The notes beneath the pieces were generated by a model. That model made no database searches, was not told the origin of the DNA, and worked only from the letters and a program-made list of their open reading frames with translations. The position numbers and the translations under genes are program-made. A DNA stretch of 64,000 nt from contig CAYPJE010000009.1 of the NCBI GenBank assembly GCA_964410945.1, forward strand, positions 26,159-90,158, written 5' to 3'. Source of the stretch: CAYPJE01 sp964410945. GTDB taxonomy: Bacteria; Fidelibacterota; Marinisomatia; Marinisomatales; TCS56. This document shows, one piece after another, positions 28,894-38,002 of the stretch (positions are counted from its first letter, which is position 1; every line of letters begins with the position of its first letter).

Positions 28894-29643
28894 ATGTTAG
28901 AGATTAAAGATTTACATGTCAGTGTTGAAGGAAAGAAAATCCTGAAAGGGATCGATCTTTCCATCAAACCCGGTGAACTGCACGCCATTATGGGACGGAA
29001 CGGTTCAGGAAAAAGTACCCTTTCAAATGTAATCTCCGGCCGCGAGGGATACGAGATTGAAGGTACGGTATTATGGAAGGACAGTAATTTACTGGAGCTC
29101 AGTCCGGAAGACCGGGCCTGTGAGGGAATTTTCATGTCCTTTCAGTATCCGGTAGTTATTCCCGGAGTTAATAATATGTATTTCATGAAATCGGCGGTCA
29201 ACGCCCAGCGTAAATACCACGGTCAGAGCGAACTGGATGCCATGGATTTCATGAGTCTGATCAAAGCCAAGATCAAGGAGGTTGAACTGGATGAGAGTTT
29301 TCTGAAACGCTCGGTCAACGATGGTTTCTCAGGTGGTGAGAAGAAGCGCAATGAAATCCTTCAGATGATCACACTGGAGCCGGAACTGGCTATTCTGGAT
29401 GAGACCGATTCCGGCCTTGATATTGACGCCCTGAAAATAGTCGCCAATGGCGTTAATAATTACCGCAACCCTGATCGCGGCTTTCTGGTTATAACCCATT
29501 ACCAGCGAATTCTGAATTACATGGATCCTGATCATATTCATGTGATGATCGACGGCCAGATTGTAAAATCCGGTGGAAAAGACCTGGCCCATAAACTGGA
29601 AGAGGAAGGCTATGCCTGGCTGGAGGAAACGGTAGCGAGCTGA
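28894..29643 (+). CDS. sufC: Fe-S assembly ATPase SufC
   Basis: 249 residues, an ABC-type ATPase. Walker A is GRNGSGKSTL, signature FSGGEKKRNEI, Walker B LAILDETDSGLDID and the switch histidine lies in LVITHYQRILNY. The YVHVM-like strand (HIHVMIDGQIVKSGG) is SufC-typical. It powers conformational change in the SufBCD complex. AAGGA precedes the ATG. It is followed two bases later by sufD. Confidence 0.97.
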   Translation: MLEIKDLHVSVEGKKILKGIDLSIKPGELHAIMGRNGSGKSTLSNVISGREGYEIEGTVLWKDSNLLELSPEDRACEGIFMSFQYPVVIPGVNNMYFMKSAVNAQRKYHGQSELDAMDFMSLIKAKIKEVELDESFLKRSVNDGFSGGEKKRNEILQMITLEPELAILDETDSGLDIDALKIVANGVNNYRNPDRGFLVITHYQRILNYMDPDHIHVMIDGQIVKSGGKDLAHKLEEEGYAWLEETVAS

Positions 29644-29645
29644 CG

Positions 29646-30950
29646 ATGACTGCAGAAACACAATACGTCCAAGATTTTAAAAATCGCTTTACCACGGATA
29701 AGGGTGTGCTGGCTGATATGCGCCGCTCGGCCATGGAATCATTTTCCAACTTGGGCTTCCCGAACAACAAACAGGAAAAATGGCGGAATCTGGATTTAAC
29801 TGCATTTACCGGAACACCCTTTTCCGCTGTCACCCGATTTCAACCAACAACCTATTTTGATGACCTGGATTTCCCTTATCTTTCCAGTGCCCGGCGAATG
29901 GTATTCATTAACGGTATTTTCACACCTGAATTATCCGATCTCCTATCCCTGCCAAAAGGAGTCATTTTCACCAATCTCAGTACGGTTATCGAGCAGAATC
30001 CCAGTCTGGTAATCGAACAACTGCACAAGTCCGGGGAATCAACTGAAGATGCTTTTAACGAATTGAATAAAGCCTTTATGCAGACCGGTGTCTGGCTTTC
30101 AATCCCTGATGGTCTGGAAGAAAAAATCGATCTGCAGATCATATACATATCCCGTACCGGTGAAGATATGCCACTGTTCAACCTGCGTAATTTTATCCGG
30201 TTGGGACAGGGCAGCAATCTTTCCCTTACCGAGCACTACCTCGGTTCCGGTAAGGGGACTTATTTCAATAACGCTGCTGTAACAATGGATGTGAATGCGA
30301 ACGCCCGACTGGATTACACCTGCATCCAAACCGAATCAGAGACCGGACACCATATTTCCAATACTATCATCGACCAGGCGACCGATTCCCGGGTCAATTC
30401 AACTGTTTTCACCCTGGGTGGGGCCCTGGTACGGAATAATTTAACGCTGAATCTGAATGGCGAAGGAGCCAGTGGAAATATCAACGGCCTCTACCTGAAC
30501 CGCGCCGAGCAGACAGTTGACAATCATACCTTGATTAATCACGCCCATCCGAACTGCAATAGCGGTGAAATGTACAAAGGCATAATTGATGAAGCGGGGC
30601 AGGCAATTTTCAATGGTAAAATCATCGTTCAGCCCGATGCCCAGAAAACCGATGCTAATCAGATCAACCGCAATCTTTTGCTTTCCGACACAGCGCGGGT
30701 TAATACCAATCCCCAACTGGAAATCTATGCCGATGATGTGAAATGCTCCCATGGTTCGACTACCGGCCATCTGGATGAAGATGCCCTGTTTTATCTACGG
30801 TCCCGTGGAATCAATTCGGCACTGGCTCAGTCTCTGATGATCAATGGTTTCGCCAGGGAAGTAATCGATACTGTCGAATCGGATAATACCAGATCGCTGG
30901 TAACCAATCTGATCGACGAATGGTTTTCATTTAAACAACTAAACCAATAA
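29646..30950 (+). CDS. sufD: Fe-S assembly protein SufD
   Basis: 434 residues. N-terminal GFPNNKQEKWRNLDLTAF is the SufD hallmark, and the C-terminal half has the beta-helix signature NGLYLNRAEQTVDNHTLINH and CSHGSTTGHLDEDALFYLRS-RG. SufD is the SufB paralogue that completes the SufBC2D scaffold and is linked to iron acquisition. Starts two bases after sufC. Confidence 0.96.
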   Translation: MTAETQYVQDFKNRFTTDKGVLADMRRSAMESFSNLGFPNNKQEKWRNLDLTAFTGTPFSAVTRFQPTTYFDDLDFPYLSSARRMVFINGIFTPELSDLLSLPKGVIFTNLSTVIEQNPSLVIEQLHKSGESTEDAFNELNKAFMQTGVWLSIPDGLEEKIDLQIIYISRTGEDMPLFNLRNFIRLGQGSNLSLTEHYLGSGKGTYFNNAAVTMDVNANARLDYTCIQTESETGHHISNTIIDQATDSRVNSTVFTLGGALVRNNLTLNLNGEGASGNINGLYLNRAEQTVDNHTLINHAHPNCNSGEMYKGIIDEAGQAIFNGKIIVQPDAQKTDANQINRNLLLSDTARVNTNPQLEIYADDVKCSHGSTTGHLDEDALFYLRSRGINSALAQSLMINGFAREVIDTVESDNTRSLVTNLIDEWFSFKQLNQ

Positions 30951-30956
30951 CAATTG

Positions 30957-31412
30957 ATGGAATCAAACCAATTACGCGAATTGTACCAGGAATTGATCCT
31001 GGACCACAGCCAGCATCCCCACAATTTCAAGGTACTGGATGGGGCAAATCATATCGCCGAGGGCAACAATCCACTCTGCGGCGACCAGATTACTCTATAT
31101 TTGCAGGTTGAGGATGATCTGATCAAGGAGATCAGTTTCAAGGGGCACGGTTGCGCCATATCCAAGGCTTCAACTTCCATAATGACAACCATCCTGAAAG
31201 GCAAAACAGTTGCCGAAGCCCATGATATCTTTGAGAAATTTCAGCACATGATTAAAACCGGTGAATATGAAATTGATGAAATGGGCAAACTGGCAGTGCT
31301 GGCAGGTGTGCATAAATATCCGGTCCGGGTAAAATGCGCAATCCTGCCCTGGCATACGGTGGTCAAATCACTGGAAAATGTAGAAACCAGCCAGGTTTTT
31401 TCCACTGAATGA
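30957..31412 (+). CDS. sufU: SufU-type sulfur acceptor / Fe-S scaffold protein
   Basis: 151 residues. Conserved cysteines Cys41 (NPLCGDQ), Cys66 (GHGCAISKAS) and Cys127 (RVKCAILPW) match the SufU zinc/sulfur-transfer site, with Asp43 as the additional ligand. SufU accepts persulfide sulfur from SufS in bacteria lacking SufE. ATG at 30957 is preferred to the TTG one codon earlier. Next to sufT and sufS in the same operon. Confidence 0.93.
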   Translation: MESNQLRELYQELILDHSQHPHNFKVLDGANHIAEGNNPLCGDQITLYLQVEDDLIKEISFKGHGCAISKASTSIMTTILKGKTVAEAHDIFEKFQHMIKTGEYEIDEMGKLAVLAGVHKYPVRVKCAILPWHTVVKSLENVETSQVFSTE

Positions 31413-31424
31413 TGAGTAAGAATT

Positions 31425-31976
31425 ATGCCAAGTAATGAACCAATCATCCTGACCCGTGACTGTCCGGCAGTCTTGATACCGGCCGGGGATCCGATTACTT
31501 TAAGCAAAGGCGAAACCGTATATATCACCCAGGCTTTGGGAGGTAATTATACTGTGGTACTGAACGGTAACCTGGTGCAGATCGATGGCAAGGATGCTGA
31601 TGCAATTGGTAAGAAAGCCATTGAAATTGATAAAAATGAGGAGCCCTGCGATACCACTCAGCCTCCGGATGAACAGATGATCTGGCACCGCCTGAAAACC
31701 TGTTATGATCCGGAGATACCGGTGAATATTGTCGATCTGGGGCTTATTTACGATTTGACGGTCGAACCATTGGAGGGTTGCGGCTACCAGGTTAATATCA
31801 AAATGACCCTTACTGCGCCCGGCTGCGGGATGGGCGATTATATTGCCGCTGATGTCAAAACCAAGGCCGAAACGGTCACCGGTGTAACCAAAGCTAATGT
31901 GGAACTGGTCTGGGAACCACTCTGGAACCGGGAAATGATGTCAGACGCTGCCCGTCTGGAACTGGGATTATTCTGA
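31425..31976 (+). CDS. sufT: SufT, DUF59/MIP18-family Fe-S maturation protein
   Basis: 183 residues. The C-terminal DUF59 domain (about 85-175) has LKTCYDPEIPVNIVDLGLIY and TLTAPGCGMGDYIAADVK, with the conserved cysteine. The N-terminal extension of about 80 residues is the SufT-type domain. SufT assists cluster delivery when Fe-S demand is high. Its TGA overlaps the ATG of sufS (TGATG), so they are coupled. Confidence 0.93.
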   Translation: MPSNEPIILTRDCPAVLIPAGDPITLSKGETVYITQALGGNYTVVLNGNLVQIDGKDADAIGKKAIEIDKNEEPCDTTQPPDEQMIWHRLKTCYDPEIPVNIVDLGLIYDLTVEPLEGCGYQVNIKMTLTAPGCGMGDYIAADVKTKAETVTGVTKANVELVWEPLWNREMMSDAARLELGLF

Positions 31977-33196
31977 TGTTTGATATTGATAAAATTCGCC
32001 TGGATTTTCCCAATCTGCATACAGAAGTCCATGGAAAACCTCTGGTCTATCTCGATAATGCCGCCACTACCCATAGGCCGCAGGCTGTGATCGATGCCGT
32101 CAGCAGTTTTTATTCCAGCTATAATGCCAATGTCCACCGCGCGCTCTACCAGCATGCCGCGGAAGCCACCGAAGTTTATGAAACCACGCGGGACAAAATC
32201 GCCAGCCTGATCAACAGCAAAGACCGGCGTTCGGTTGTTTTTACCAGTGGTACCACCGAATCGATCAACCTGGTGGCTTTTGCCTGGGGCCGTCATAATC
32301 TTGGCCCCGGTGATGAAATCCTGGTAACCGAGATGGAACACCACAGTAACCTGATTCCCTGGCAACTGACCGCCCGGGATACCGGAGCTACTCTGCGATA
32401 TATCCCAATCACTGCGGACGGCCGGCTGGATTTATCAGAGTCAGAAAAATATTTTACTTCCCGGACAAAATTGGTGGCCTTCACGCACCAGTCGAATGTA
32501 TTCGGCACTATCAATCCGGCCAGGGATATTATCAAAATGGCACATAATGTAGGCGCCATCACCGTTGTCGATGCGGCCCAGAGTGTACCCCACTTGCCGG
32601 TAGATGTAACTGACCTTGATTGTGATTTCCTGGCATTTTCCGGGCACAAGATGCTGGGATCCACCGGTATCGGTGTACTCTATGGAAAACCGGAGCTGCT
32701 GGAAGGCATGAGTCCCTTTTTCGGTGGCGGTGAAATGATCCAGTCCGTCACAATGGAAAAATCCACCTGGAATGATATTCCATGGAAATTTGAAGCCGGT
32801 ACCCCAAAGATTGCCCAGGTTATTGGTCTGGGAGCAGCGGTGGAATATCTCACAACAATCGGATATCATGAAATCGGCCGCTACGAACAGGAATTGACGG
32901 CCTATGCCCTTGAAGCACTTAACGATATCGAAAATATGACTATCCACGGACCCGATTCAAACCGCGGTCCGGTTATCAGTTTTAATCTGGATAATGTCCA
33001 TCCACACGACCTGGCCCAATTCCTGGACCAGGATGGAATTGCCATCCGGGCCGGCCACCACTGCGCCCAGCCGATCATGCAGAAACTGGGGGTTACGGCT
33101 ACCTCACGGGCCAGCATATATATATATAATACCAGAAGCGAAATCGATAGTTTGATTCAAAGTATAATTTATACCAGCAGATTGTTTAACAAATAG
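31976..33196 (+). CDS. sufS: SufS-type cysteine desulfurase
   Basis: 406 residues, a PLP-dependent class V aminotransferase fold. The PLP lysine is Lys225 in FSGHKMLG, the substrate persulfide cysteine is Cys363 in RAGHHCAQP, and EHHSNLIPWQ is the usual group II motif. It removes sulfur from cysteine and passes it to SufU. Last gene of the operon. Placing sufS at the end, after sufT, differs from the common sufBCDSU order. Confidence 0.96.
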   Translation: MFDIDKIRLDFPNLHTEVHGKPLVYLDNAATTHRPQAVIDAVSSFYSSYNANVHRALYQHAAEATEVYETTRDKIASLINSKDRRSVVFTSGTTESINLVAFAWGRHNLGPGDEILVTEMEHHSNLIPWQLTARDTGATLRYIPITADGRLDLSESEKYFTSRTKLVAFTHQSNVFGTINPARDIIKMAHNVGAITVVDAAQSVPHLPVDVTDLDCDFLAFSGHKMLGSTGIGVLYGKPELLEGMSPFFGGGEMIQSVTMEKSTWNDIPWKFEAGTPKIAQVIGLGAAVEYLTTIGYHEIGRYEQELTAYALEALNDIENMTIHGPDSNRGPVISFNLDNVHPHDLAQFLDQDGIAIRAGHHCAQPIMQKLGVTATSRASIYIYNTRSEIDSLIQSIIYTSRLFNK

Positions 33197-33374
33197 CATA
33201 AAAGACCAATGATCGCCCGCTTATTCCTTCAATTACTGGAATAACTACAGTTTATAAAATAAAAATTGCCTGCACTCACAATAAATATGCTGAATATAAT
33301 GGGGATATGACTTAAGTTCTTTCATCGTATAATGTTAAACTGAAATAGCATAATAATAATAGAGGGGATCAGCC

Positions 33375-33749
33375 ATGTTCAAAAAGGCACTATGTATTAC
33401 ATTAAGTATTCTGATGTTTGCAGTACCGCTCCTGGCGCAGGATGCCGAAAACGCCTGTACACAAGCCAAGTTGGATGCGCAAAACAATGTTAACGAAACC
33501 TTATGGTTTATGGCCGGATGTTTAGGGGGAGTACTTGGATTAGGTGCAGCTTATTTAATCGAACCAAATCCAAAAGCGATGAGCCTGGTCGGAAAATCGT
33601 CGGAGTATGTCGCCCAATACAGCGATTGCTATACTGAAGAAGCAAAAAGTATTCAAACAACTAAAGCCAAAAACGGTTGTCTAACATATCTGGGTTTCTA
33701 TCTCGTATATGTTTTGTTAGTGGTGTCAGCGGCATCATCATCTGCTTAA
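33375..33749 (+). CDS. Small exported membrane protein of unknown function
   Basis: 124 residues. Signal peptide MFKKALCITLSILMFAVPLLAQ, then a glycine-rich hydrophobic segment (about 44-65, WFMAGCLGGVLGLGAAYLI) and a second one near the C-terminus (about 98-118). Four cysteines lie outside the signal peptide. GAGGGGATCAGCC precedes the ATG. The layout resembles small bacterial proteins with two glycine-zipper-like helices, but no family was recognised. A strong hairpin with a T-rich tail lies 30 bases downstream. Confidence 0.7.
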   Translation: MFKKALCITLSILMFAVPLLAQDAENACTQAKLDAQNNVNETLWFMAGCLGGVLGLGAAYLIEPNPKAMSLVGKSSEYVAQYSDCYTEEAKSIQTTKAKNGCLTYLGFYLVYVLLVVSAASSSA

Positions 33750-33779
33750 ACAGTATTGAAACGCAATTTTGTTTAAAAT

Positions 33780-33834
33780 AATACTTCCCAGGGTATAGTG
33801 ATTTTCAACAGTATTCTGGGAAGTATTTTTATTT
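33780..33834 (+). terminator. Strong hairpin with T-rich tail overlapping the start of the next gene
   Basis: AATACTTCCCAG (33780-33791) pairs perfectly over 12 bases with CTGGGAAGTATT (33816-33827), followed by TTTTATTT. By form it is an intrinsic terminator for the small gene ending at 33749. It also contains the AGGG and GTG start of the next reading frame inside the stem and loop, so it may instead control that gene's expression. Confidence 0.75.
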
Positions 33835-34448
33835 CATTTACACAATTTGTCATTTCAAATGGTGATACAACCACTATTACTGGTAATTTAATAATCACGG
33901 AAAAAAATGATGAAGTGTATATGCATGTAACATCACCGGTTGACCAAAGGATTCATCAGACTTCTGAGATATTACAATTATATTATCCGTCGGACAACCG
34001 TGCCTTCAATATTCATGGTACTGGAATTGACGAGTTTGGAATGGGTAGTGTTGTTCCCAATTTTTCGCCTATTGATACAACCATGCTAGAGAAAATGCAA
34101 TTTACACCATTAACCAGGAAACGAACTGATAATTCAACGATCCTTCGATATGCACATACAAAGCATAAATTCCCAATAATCACAATCGAATTAATAGATA
34201 ATACTATCCAGGTTATAACATTCCTGGATTCACCAAGTAATTATCGTAAAATAGAGATTTTCGATGTTAATGAGTATAGTGGATTTGAGTATCTGAAAGA
34301 ATATCAAATATCAAGTTATCAGAATAAAGATTTGATTAATATAAATTACTTTAAAATCAGTGATTTCAGATTAGCCACTGATTCAGATATGAATATCATG
34401 TTTAATATTCCAAAGTCTGTCCCAATCGAAGAACGTTATTTAAACTGA
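33798..34448 (+). CDS. LolA-like outer-membrane lipoprotein carrier fold protein (probable)
   Basis: 216 residues. Weak resemblance to LolA-type carriers: a beta-rich pattern (TITGNLIITEKNDEVYMHV, EILQLYYPSDNRAF) and the ending DFRLATDSDMNIMFNIPK, similar to LolA C-termini. LolA shuttles lipoproteins through the periplasm. The annotated start is GTG at 33798, giving an uncharged hydrophobic N-terminus (MIFNSILGSIFISF), a poor signal peptide. That start lies inside the terminator-like hairpin 33780-33827. The next in-frame ATG would cut off about 40 residues. The gene may be regulated by the hairpin, start differently, or be decaying. Confidence 0.55.
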   Translation: MIFNSILGSIFISFTQFVISNGDTTTITGNLIITEKNDEVYMHVTSPVDQRIHQTSEILQLYYPSDNRAFNIHGTGIDEFGMGSVVPNFSPIDTTMLEKMQFTPLTRKRTDNSTILRYAHTKHKFPIITIELIDNTIQVITFLDSPSNYRKIEIFDVNEYSGFEYLKEYQISSYQNKDLININYFKISDFRLATDSDMNIMFNIPKSVPIEERYLN

Positions 34449-34544
34449 TCGATTTCACAGCCCAATAGAACACATATATTCCAATCTATTCTCCCAGCGG
34501 TGGTAAATTCGGCGAACAATTTATAATTGACAAGCAAGGAAGAT

Positions 34545-34982
34545 ATGTCACATAATCAGCGCGTTTCCTGGGAACAGTACTTCATGAATATCGCCACCGA
34601 AGTGGCTACCCGCTCGACCTGTGACCGGAAAAATGTCGGGGCGGTTATCGTCCGGGATAAATCGATTTTATCCACCGGCTATAATGGCAGTCTGCGCGGC
34701 CTGCCCCATTGCGCCGAGATCGGACACGAGATGGAAAACGGCCACTGTGTCCGCACTATCCACGCCGAAGCCAACGCCATCGTCCAGGCCGCCCGCAACG
34801 GGGTGCGGATCGAAGGTGCGGAGATTTATGTTACCGCCTCACCCTGCTATAATTGCTTCAAGATGATTGCCAATGCCGGGATCACCAAAATCTATTTTGG
34901 TGAATTTTACCGCGACGAGCGAATCAGGGAACATGCCGGAGAACTGGGAATCGAACTGATCCATCTGGATCAAAGCGATTAG
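34545..34982 (+). CDS. Deoxycytidylate (dCMP) deaminase
   Basis: 145 residues. Zinc-binding and catalytic motif HAEANAIV (catalytic Glu) and PCYNC are those of the cytidine/dCMP deaminase family, and the N-terminal block CDRKNVGAVIVRDKSILSTG-YNG is characteristic of ComE-type dCMP deaminases. It converts dCMP to dUMP for dTMP synthesis. The ATG at 34545 with AAGGA just upstream is preferred over an in-frame TTG at 34527. Its last four bases overlap the end of the convergent gene at 34979. Confidence 0.93.
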   Translation: MSHNQRVSWEQYFMNIATEVATRSTCDRKNVGAVIVRDKSILSTGYNGSLRGLPHCAEIGHEMENGHCVRTIHAEANAIVQAARNGVRIEGAEIYVTASPCYNCFKMIANAGITKIYFGEFYRDERIREHAGELGIELIHLDQSD

Positions 34983-35479
34983 AATACCGACGAATCAAAG
35001 CGGGTATCCGACAGAGACCGGTTCAACATACGACGGAATTCTTTAATCTCGGAATATTGATAGATTTTAAAAGCCCTGGTGGCCCGCACCAGGTTATGTT
35101 CGTTCCACTGATAATCGGTGGAAAGCTTCACTTCAAGCGGATCATTTTTCAAAAAATCATTGTGCCAGGCCACCAGAACAGCGGTCTCCTCACGATCGCA
35201 TTGCAGTGATAATCCGATCTCATCCTTTTTGATTTTTCGCTCAAACTGTCGCAATTCTTTGAACTGAAAAGTTCCCCGGTTAAAATATTTATCCCGGATT
35301 TCCCAATCAAAAACTATCCTTTTACCGGTCCGCGTATTTACAATAATTCCGTCATCACGGAAATTCTCTACCTGATAGACTTGCATTACCAGCGGCAGAC
35401 CATCCCGGCAGTTGTTGAACAGATTAACAAATTTAGCCAGGCTGTCTTCATGGCGCTGATACATACTGGGACGTTTCAT
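34979..35479 (-). CDS. Unknown protein coupled to a DNA methyltransferase; possible nuclease partner
   Basis: 166 residues, rich in charged and aromatic residues, no signal peptide or membrane segment. Its ATG overlaps the TGA of the methyltransferase gene (ATGA), so the two are made together. Acidic/lysine pairs such as DWEIRDKYF and PLEVKLSTDY could belong to a PD-(D/E)xK-like nuclease core, but this is only suggestive. By context it may be the restriction or specificity partner of the methyltransferase; no family was recognised. Confidence 0.6.
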   Translation of the reverse strand: MKRPSMYQRHEDSLAKFVNLFNNCRDGLPLVMQVYQVENFRDDGIIVNTRTGKRIVFDWEIRDKYFNRGTFQFKELRQFERKIKKDEIGLSLQCDREETAVLVAWHNDFLKNDPLEVKLSTDYQWNEHNLVRATRAFKIYQYSEIKEFRRMLNRSLSDTRFDSSVF

Positions 35480-37056
35480 GGCCGGCTCTTGACCTCCCGC
35501 AAGTGCATCAGTTCAGAAACCAGAGTAACACATTCCTCGTAGCGGTTTTGAAGCCCGATGGCATTAAAAACAATCCGATCCAGTTCCAGGCGATCCGGCT
35601 GTGTGAGCTCACTGTCATGATTGGAAATGGGCCGCTGCAGTATTGCATCACTTACAGTATCCAGCTCCGACAGATCAATCTGTGGTAGCGGAATTCTTCC
35701 CAAATCATTTTTCACCAGGCGGATCGCCCCGCCACCCAGATTCTTCCGCCCGAATAGTTCCACCATCAACCAGATCCAGGTGGAATTAAGCAACAGGGTC
35801 CAATTTCTGAAATTCTTATTATTACGTGGGATCAATCCATAAAAGGTGTGTTCATAAGGCAGACTGCTCTCGTTCCAGATTACCATGTGCCTGTTGCCTC
35901 GTAAATCCGGCCACAGGATCGGGGCGTACCGTAACTGGTATGGAATCGAATCGGCTTGCACATGATATTTCACATCCTGTTGGTTGAAAATCAGCCTTTT
36001 CACTTCCCGTGGAGTTCGAATAGCCGGGATGTACCCTGATTTTTTTCTGTCTGAATAAAACTGCTTATTATCCCCGGTTATTATTCCGGTTCTGATATCC
36101 AGCATTTCACCTAATGGAACCAGTGCGGAATTTGTGGTTATCACTTCCCTTAACCACTCCGGGCAACGGTACAGCCAGCCGTACCATCCCAACTTGATCG
36201 ATCTAATATCCTTCTGGGAAATTTTGCAATGCTTCTCATCGGACCGGATAACAATTTTTGCCCGGTCGATTGGTTCACTTTTTTGCACCGAAACAATAAT
36301 TGTATTCACATCAACAGAAAAATGCCGTTCTTCTTTTCTTTCCTGCAATTCATGTAATTGCATTCCGGTTGAAAACAAATGACGTAATGCTTTTCCATAT
36401 TCGTTATCCAACCAGCCATTAGGTACGATAAAGGTCATAATACCGTTCGGTAGAAGCAGTTTGGCCGATTGCAGGATAAAATAGATATACATATCGGAGC
36501 GGGCATTGATGTTTAAATCCGGATAATCCTGTCTGAAGCGGCTGACCAGTTCTTTTTTCACTGATGCCTTGATTAATTCCTGACGGACATAGGGCGGGTT
36601 GGCAATTATGACATCAGCCTGAACGATATTTTCCGCAAGCAGGAAATCGCTTTCAATCAATCGCGGCTTGAAGGGTAAGCGACTTTGAGATTCATTGATC
36701 ATTTCCCGGTCAATATCATAGCCAATACAATTTCGATTCATCCAGTCCAATGAGGTGTTAATTGAATACAAATCATTGATGCTCTGCATCAATTCATAAT
36801 AAGTGCGGAAAAAAATCCCTTGGCCGATTGCCGGATCGATGACTCTATAATTCTTGATTGTATTGATTATTTCACAGGCGGCGGTAAAATCGGTTTTACC
36901 ATTACAGAAATCAAGGAAAGCATCTTCAGTCAAGCCCGGCCGGTCTGCCAGTAACCGATAGTAAAGCATCATCCTGATCATAACCGCGCTGTCTCTGGCA
37001 CCGGTAAATACTACGCCCTCCCCATCACGGGCTCTACTGGTAAGTAAGCTATTCAT
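35476..37056 (-). CDS. N6-adenine-type DNA methyltransferase with TaqI-like C-terminal region
   Basis: 526 residues. AdoMet motif I is DPAIGQG (74-80) and catalytic motif IV is NPPY (153-156), typical of gamma-class N6-adenine methyltransferases related to TaqI/Eco57I enzymes. The C-terminal half (about 320-510, YVHVQADSIPYQLRY-like and GGGAIRLVKNDLGRIPLPQI) resembles the TaqI-like specificity domain. Such enzymes protect host DNA in restriction-modification or defence systems, or act as orphan methylases. The small gene overlapping its stop is the only candidate partner. Confidence 0.88.
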   Translation of the reverse strand: MNSLLTSRARDGEGVVFTGARDSAVMIRMMLYYRLLADRPGLTEDAFLDFCNGKTDFTAACEIINTIKNYRVIDPAIGQGIFFRTYYELMQSINDLYSINTSLDWMNRNCIGYDIDREMINESQSRLPFKPRLIESDFLLAENIVQADVIIANPPYVRQELIKASVKKELVSRFRQDYPDLNINARSDMYIYFILQSAKLLLPNGIMTFIVPNGWLDNEYGKALRHLFSTGMQLHELQERKEERHFSVDVNTIIVSVQKSEPIDRAKIVIRSDEKHCKISQKDIRSIKLGWYGWLYRCPEWLREVITTNSALVPLGEMLDIRTGIITGDNKQFYSDRKKSGYIPAIRTPREVKRLIFNQQDVKYHVQADSIPYQLRYAPILWPDLRGNRHMVIWNESSLPYEHTFYGLIPRNNKNFRNWTLLLNSTWIWLMVELFGRKNLGGGAIRLVKNDLGRIPLPQIDLSELDTVSDAILQRPISNHDSELTQPDRLELDRIVFNAIGLQNRYEECVTLVSELMHLREVKSRP

Positions 37057-37252
37057 TTCATTAATACTATACTAAAACAGGCCTGTAAATTATCGGTTGA
37101 CAGTTAAATATCCAACTCAACCTTTCCATCATCAGCTTCCGTCTTGATAATAGACTAGCGGGTCGGTAAATTTATTATATAGTTTATGAGTTAGACATTC
37201 ACACTAAACTTCATCTAATCAAACAGTATCTATACAACCAAGGAGACTTGAC

Positions 37253-38002
37253 GTGAATATCATTGTTCTAGTAAAACAAGTCCCGGATACAGAAGCCAAA
37301 ATCAGAATAGCGGAGGATGGTAAAAGCATCGATGAAAGTGCGTTGACTTATGTAGTTAACCCATATGATGAATTTGCCATTGAAGCCGCCTTGCAACTGA
37401 AAGAAGCCAATGGGGGAGAAATTACCCTGGTATCCCTGGGGCCCGATGGCGCCGTTGCCGCCTTGCGCACCGGCCTGGCCATGGGCGCTGACAAGGCAGT
37501 ATTATTAAAAGCTGCCGATACCCGTTTCATGGATTCTTTCGCCGTTGCCAAGGCTCTGGCTGAAGAAATACAAAATCGGGAATATGACCTAATTCTATGT
37601 GGAAAAAAAGCAGTCGATACAGATGCCCAGCAGGTTGGCTCATTATTAGCCACGCAGTTACAGCTTCCGGCGATCACAGCCGTTGTCGACCTGGAAATCA
37701 ATGGTGCGAATGCCGCTGCCAAGCGTGAAGTCGAAGGTGGCACGGAAACAGTAGCAACCGGTTTGCCTGCCGTTATCACTTGTGATAAAGGTTTGAATGA
37801 ACCGCGCTATCCCAATCTTAAAGGTATCATGATGGCCAAGAAGAAACCGATCGAGGAAAAAGAAATTTCCGGTGGGTTAGCCGATTATATTGCTGCAATG
37901 GAATATCCGCCACAGAAAGCGGAGGGACGTATTGTAGGCGAAGGTACTGATGCCGTTCCTGAGTTAGTAAAACTGCTAAGGGAGGAGGCAAAAGTAATCT
38001 GA
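37253..38002 (+). CDS. etfB: Electron transfer flavoprotein beta subunit
   Basis: 249 residues. N-terminal MNIIVLVKQVPDTEAKIRI and the ETF-beta signature region VNPYDEFAIEAALQLKE, with GADKAVLL and DLILCGKKAVDTDAQQVG, are diagnostic. EtfAB accepts electrons from acyl-CoA dehydrogenases (a glutaryl-CoA dehydrogenase is encoded at 59283). The start is GTG at 37253, seven bases after AAGGAG. Its TGA overlaps the ATG of etfA. Confidence 0.96.
   Translation: MNIIVLVKQVPDTEAKIRIAEDGKSIDESALTYVVNPYDEFAIEAALQLKEANGGEITLVSLGPDGAVAALRTGLAMGADKAVLLKAADTRFMDSFAVAKALAEEIQNREYDLILCGKKAVDTDAQQVGSLLATQLQLPAITAVVDLEINGANAAAKREVEGGTETVATGLPAVITCDKGLNEPRYPNLKGIMMAKKKPIEEKEISGGLADYIAAMEYPPQKAEGRIVGEGTDAVPELVKLLREEAKVI

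Noticed and set aside
31838..32365. 175-codon minus-strand frame opposite sufT/sufS
   Set aside because: Shadow of two well-identified Fe-S genes.
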